A stretch of 37,823 bases of DNA from an uncultured Alphaproteobacteria bacterium (GTDB taxonomy: Bacteria > Pseudomonadota > Alphaproteobacteria > HIMB59 > GCA-002718135), in assembly GCA_902569865.1 (NCBI GenBank), contig CACFVT010000009.1:1-37823 (forward strand). Direction: 5' to 3'. The notes under the pieces were generated by a model. It worked only from the letters and a program-made list of their open reading frames with translations, was not told where the DNA came from and made no database searches. The position numbers and the translations under genes were made by a program. Position 1 is the stretch's first letter; each line of letters starts with the position of its first letter. Positions 35,315-37,823 of the stretch are shown here, in pieces.

Positions 35315-35398
35315 ATTATTAACAAATATTAACTATTCTTCTCCAAAACGCTTTGGAAAATCCCCCATTTTATGAGACATTAATAATTTTCGATTCTA

Positions 35399-36505
35399 CT
35401 ATCTAAAAGCTTGTTGTGAGCTATCAAATAAATGGCAATGAGAAGCTGAAAAACCAACTTTAACTGTATCTCCTACTTTAATATTTGAATCACCCTCGGT
35501 TTCGACAACTAGAGGTTCACCTTCTTTTTCTAGATAAAGGAATGTTCCTGATCCTAATTTTTCAACAACAAAAACTTTACTCTCCCAACTTCCATCACCA
35601 TCTTGATTAACAATTAGGTGTTCAGGACGAATACCTAATTGTACTGAATCACCTTCAGAGGCTGATGCTGAAGTTTTTGGAATACTGATTTTTGAAGATC
35701 CCATTAAATCTACTTCCGTCTTATCAATACTTTTACTTGTTATTTTAGTAGAGATAAAATTCATTTTAGGAGATCCAATAAATCCTCCTACAAATAAATT
35801 ATTTGGATCATTGTATAAATCCATAGGTGATCCTTTTTGTGAAACGATACCCTCATCAAGAACAACAATATCATTTGCTAGAGTCATTGCTTCAGTTTGA
35901 TCATGTGTTACATATATCATAGTTGCATTTAGTTGATCGTGCAGTTTTGCTAACTCAACACGCATTTGAACACGAAGTGCAGCATCTAGATTTGATAAAG
36001 GTTCATCAAATAAGAACACTTTTGGTTTACGAGTTATAGCTCTTCCAATAGCAACCCTTTGTCTTTGTCCACCTGATAATTGTTTAGGCTTTCTATGTAA
36101 GTAATCTTCAATTTGAAGTATTCTTGCTGCCTCTTGAACACGTTCATTAATTTCATCTTTTGATCTTTTCTCTAATTTTAGACCAAATGCCATATTATCG
36201 AAAACTGTCATGTGTGGGTATAAGGCATATGATTGGAAAACCATTGCAATGTTTCTTTGTTTTGGTGGTAGATCATTAACTACCTGACCATCAATAGAAA
36301 TAGTTCCTGAATTAATATCTTCTAATCCTGCAATCATTCTCAGCATAGTTGATTTACCACAACCTGATGGTCCAACTAAAACAGTAAAAGATTGACTTTT
36401 TATATCAAGAGATACGTCTTTAATAACATGCACATCTCCATAGTACTTATTAACTGTATTAATATTTATATCTGCCACTTCATCCTCCTTTGAGCGATCT
36501 TTCAA
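35399..36505 (-). CDS. Carbohydrate ABC transporter ATP-binding protein (UgpC/MalK/MsmK type)
   Basis: Walker A 'GPSGCGKST', Q-loop 'MVFQSYALYPHMTVFDN', signature 'LSGGQRQRVAIGRA', Walker B 'VFLFDEPLSNLD', H-loop 'YVTHDQTEAMTLA', C-terminal TOBE-like region with 'LGIRPEHL'. Confidence 0.93.
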   Translation of the reverse strand: MKDRSKEDEVADININTVNKYYGDVHVIKDVSLDIKSQSFTVLVGPSGCGKSTMLRMIAGLEDINSGTISIDGQVVNDLPPKQRNIAMVFQSYALYPHMTVFDNMAFGLKLEKRSKDEINERVQEAARILQIEDYLHRKPKQLSGGQRQRVAIGRAITRKPKVFLFDEPLSNLDAALRVQMRVELAKLHDQLNATMIYVTHDQTEAMTLANDIVVLDEGIVSQKGSPMDLYNDPNNLFVGGFIGSPKMNFISTKITSKSIDKTEVDLMGSSKISIPKTSASASEGDSVQLGIRPEHLIVNQDGDGSWESKVFVVEKLGSGTFLYLEKEGEPLVVETEGDSNIKVGDTVKVGFSASHCHLFDSSQQAFR

Positions 36506-36550
36506 GTGTTAAAGATATTTTTTAGGGGAATATAAGATTAATTGCAAGGG

Positions 36551-37774
36551 CTATTTTAGATATCCAAGATATTCGTTTTGAAACTCTAGCATTGCATTTA
36601 ATAGTTTTTCTGCTGATTTAGCATTATCTACAACTGGATCAGCTAACATTGCTAAATATGCGCTATGTTTAGATTTATTTAGAACTGCATCAGTTGTTAA
36701 TTGTATAGTTCCTGTCTGGTTGTTAAGCAGCGCCCCAAACGTTGATGGATAATTTTTAAGTTCAATTCCTGATACTCCCTCTTTATTTAATATACCTGGA
36801 ACCTCGACAACAATCCCATTTGGGACCTGTGAAATATAATTTTTATTAGGAACATTAACAGCGGACTCTTCGATATTACTGTCATTTAATATTGCTTCTA
36901 TAATAGGCACTATCCTTTCTTGGTTTTTTGATTCTTCTTTATCAAAAAATTGATTATATGAAGAGTCATCTTCATAAAATGAAAGACACCTTTTTTTATA
37001 GTTATCATAAAAATCAATGATCGCTTCATGATCGGCAACACTGTAAGCCCATTGTAAGTATTCTCCAAGGTGACTATCTGTTGTTATTGGTAAATATCCA
37101 TATTGTTTATATAACTCAAAGAACACACCTCTTTCTGCACCTGGTTTTGATGGGTGACCTTCATGCTCATTTACAAGATTGGAATAATAATCATAAAATT
37201 TTTGTTTAATAATAGGATAGCCATCCTTTCCAGTATCTTTATATTTAGCTTCAAGAAGAATACTAAAATGATTTAAACCACCAGCTTTGATTTCTATGTT
37301 GGAAAAATCAGTCTCCATGATCATTGGTAATTGGCGTTCCATAGAAGCAATCTCATGACACAGACCTGTGAATTTTAAATCTGGATACTTTGTTGTAACT
37401 GCATGACAAATTCTTTGCATAGGATTTGAATAATTAAATACAAATGCATCAGGACAAATTTGAATAATATCATCACAGATTTCTATAATAACTGGAGCTA
37501 TCCTAAGAGAATGAAATAATCCACCTGGACCACCGTTTTCTCCATATATTTGTTTAATACCGTACTGAAGTGGCAGCTTCCAATCTTGATCCCATAGGTC
37601 AAATCTTTTACCTATTTCAATAGATATTATGCAAAAAGTAGCATCTTTTAAAGCTTCTTTTCTATTTGTTGTTGCAACAATGCTGAAATTTACTCCTAGT
37701 TTTTCTTTATACTTGTTAGCAATTTCTTCAGTGTTAATTAGAGTTATTGGATGAAGTTTTTTGGAAGAGATACC
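36551..37774 (-). CDS. GH4 family NAD-dependent glycosidase (alpha-glucosidase/alpha-galactosidase-like), 5' end apparently disrupted or frameshifted
   Basis: ORF start 37420 is internal: in-frame coding continues upstream (ITLINTEEIANKYKEKLGVNFSIVATTNRKEALKDATFCIISIE...NGGPGGLFHSLRIAPVIIEICDDIIQICPDAFVFNYSNPMQRICHAV...TGLCHEIASMERQ...AGGLNHFSILLEA) to a stop at 37775-37777 with no start codon between. Confidence 0.78.
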   Translation of the reverse strand, partial: GISSKKLHPITLINTEEIANKYKEKLGVNFSIVATTNRKEALKDATFCIISIEIGKRFDLWDQDWKLPLQYGIKQIYGENGGPGGLFHSLRIAPVIIEICDDIIQICPDAFVFNYSNPMQRICHAVTTKYPDLKFTGLCHEIASMERQLPMIMETDFSNIEIKAGGLNHFSILLEAKYKDTGKDGYPIIKQKFYDYYSNLVNEHEGHPSKPGAERGVFFELYKQYGYLPITTDSHLGEYLQWAYSVADHEAIIDFYDNYKKRCLSFYEDDSSYNQFFDKEESKNQERIVPIIEAILNDSNIEESAVNVPNKNYISQVPNGIVVEVPGILNKEGVSGIELKNYPSTFGALLNNQTGTIQLTTDAVLNKSKHSAYLAMLADPVVDNAKSAEKLLNAMLEFQNEYLGYLK

Positions 37775-37823
37775 TTACTAGCAATAATTATTGCTTCTCT
37801 TGTTGTGCCCTTGCAAATGTCCT

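Overview
AT-rich bacterial chromosomal segment, dense with metabolic and transport genes. Gene content and style suggest a streamlined marine alphaproteobacterium, but that is inference. I saw no rRNA, tRNA, CRISPR array, transposase or phage genes. Main blocks: (i) 0-1.8 kb: 5'-truncated SNase-like nuclease, kelch-repeat protein, wHTH-like protein. (ii) 2.1-10 kb, mostly minus strand: two divergent glutamine-synthetase-III/gamma-glutamyl-ligase-like proteins, two tandem EamA transporters, and a compact operon Rieske oxygenase > glyoxalase > cupin > GS-like > MetX-like, divergent from a gamma-butyrobetaine-hydroxylase/TauD-like oxygenase. (iii) 11.2-15 kb: minus-strand operon GalK-like GHMP kinase > aldehyde dehydrogenase > M24 peptidase. 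(iv) 15-27.6 kb: an 11-gene plus-strand operon for amino-sugar glycan use: GH20 hexosaminidase without an obvious signal peptide, Gfo/Idh/MocA protein, ABC permeases with a tandemly duplicated MalG-type gene, solute-binding protein, SIS protein, NagA, NagB-II/AgaS-like SIS protein, GMC oxidoreductase, enolase-superfamily dehydratase. (v) 27.6-31.3 kb: minus-strand operon LLM flavin oxidoreductase > ThDP enzyme > alpha/beta hydrolase. (vi) 31.4-37.8 kb: two HAD phosphatases, ICMT-like protein, D-glycerate-3-kinase-like protein, a C-terminally short GlpD, a structured intergenic region, a UgpC/MalK-type ATPase, and a GH4 glycosidase with an apparently disrupted 5' end. The most interesting signals are the GH20/NagA locus with no recognisable GlcNAc-6-kinase, the mosaic (gene-conversion-like) permease duplication, and the hairpin/mini-ORF/truncated-gene region at 35.2-35.4 kb. 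No homology search was run; all names rest on motif recognition.
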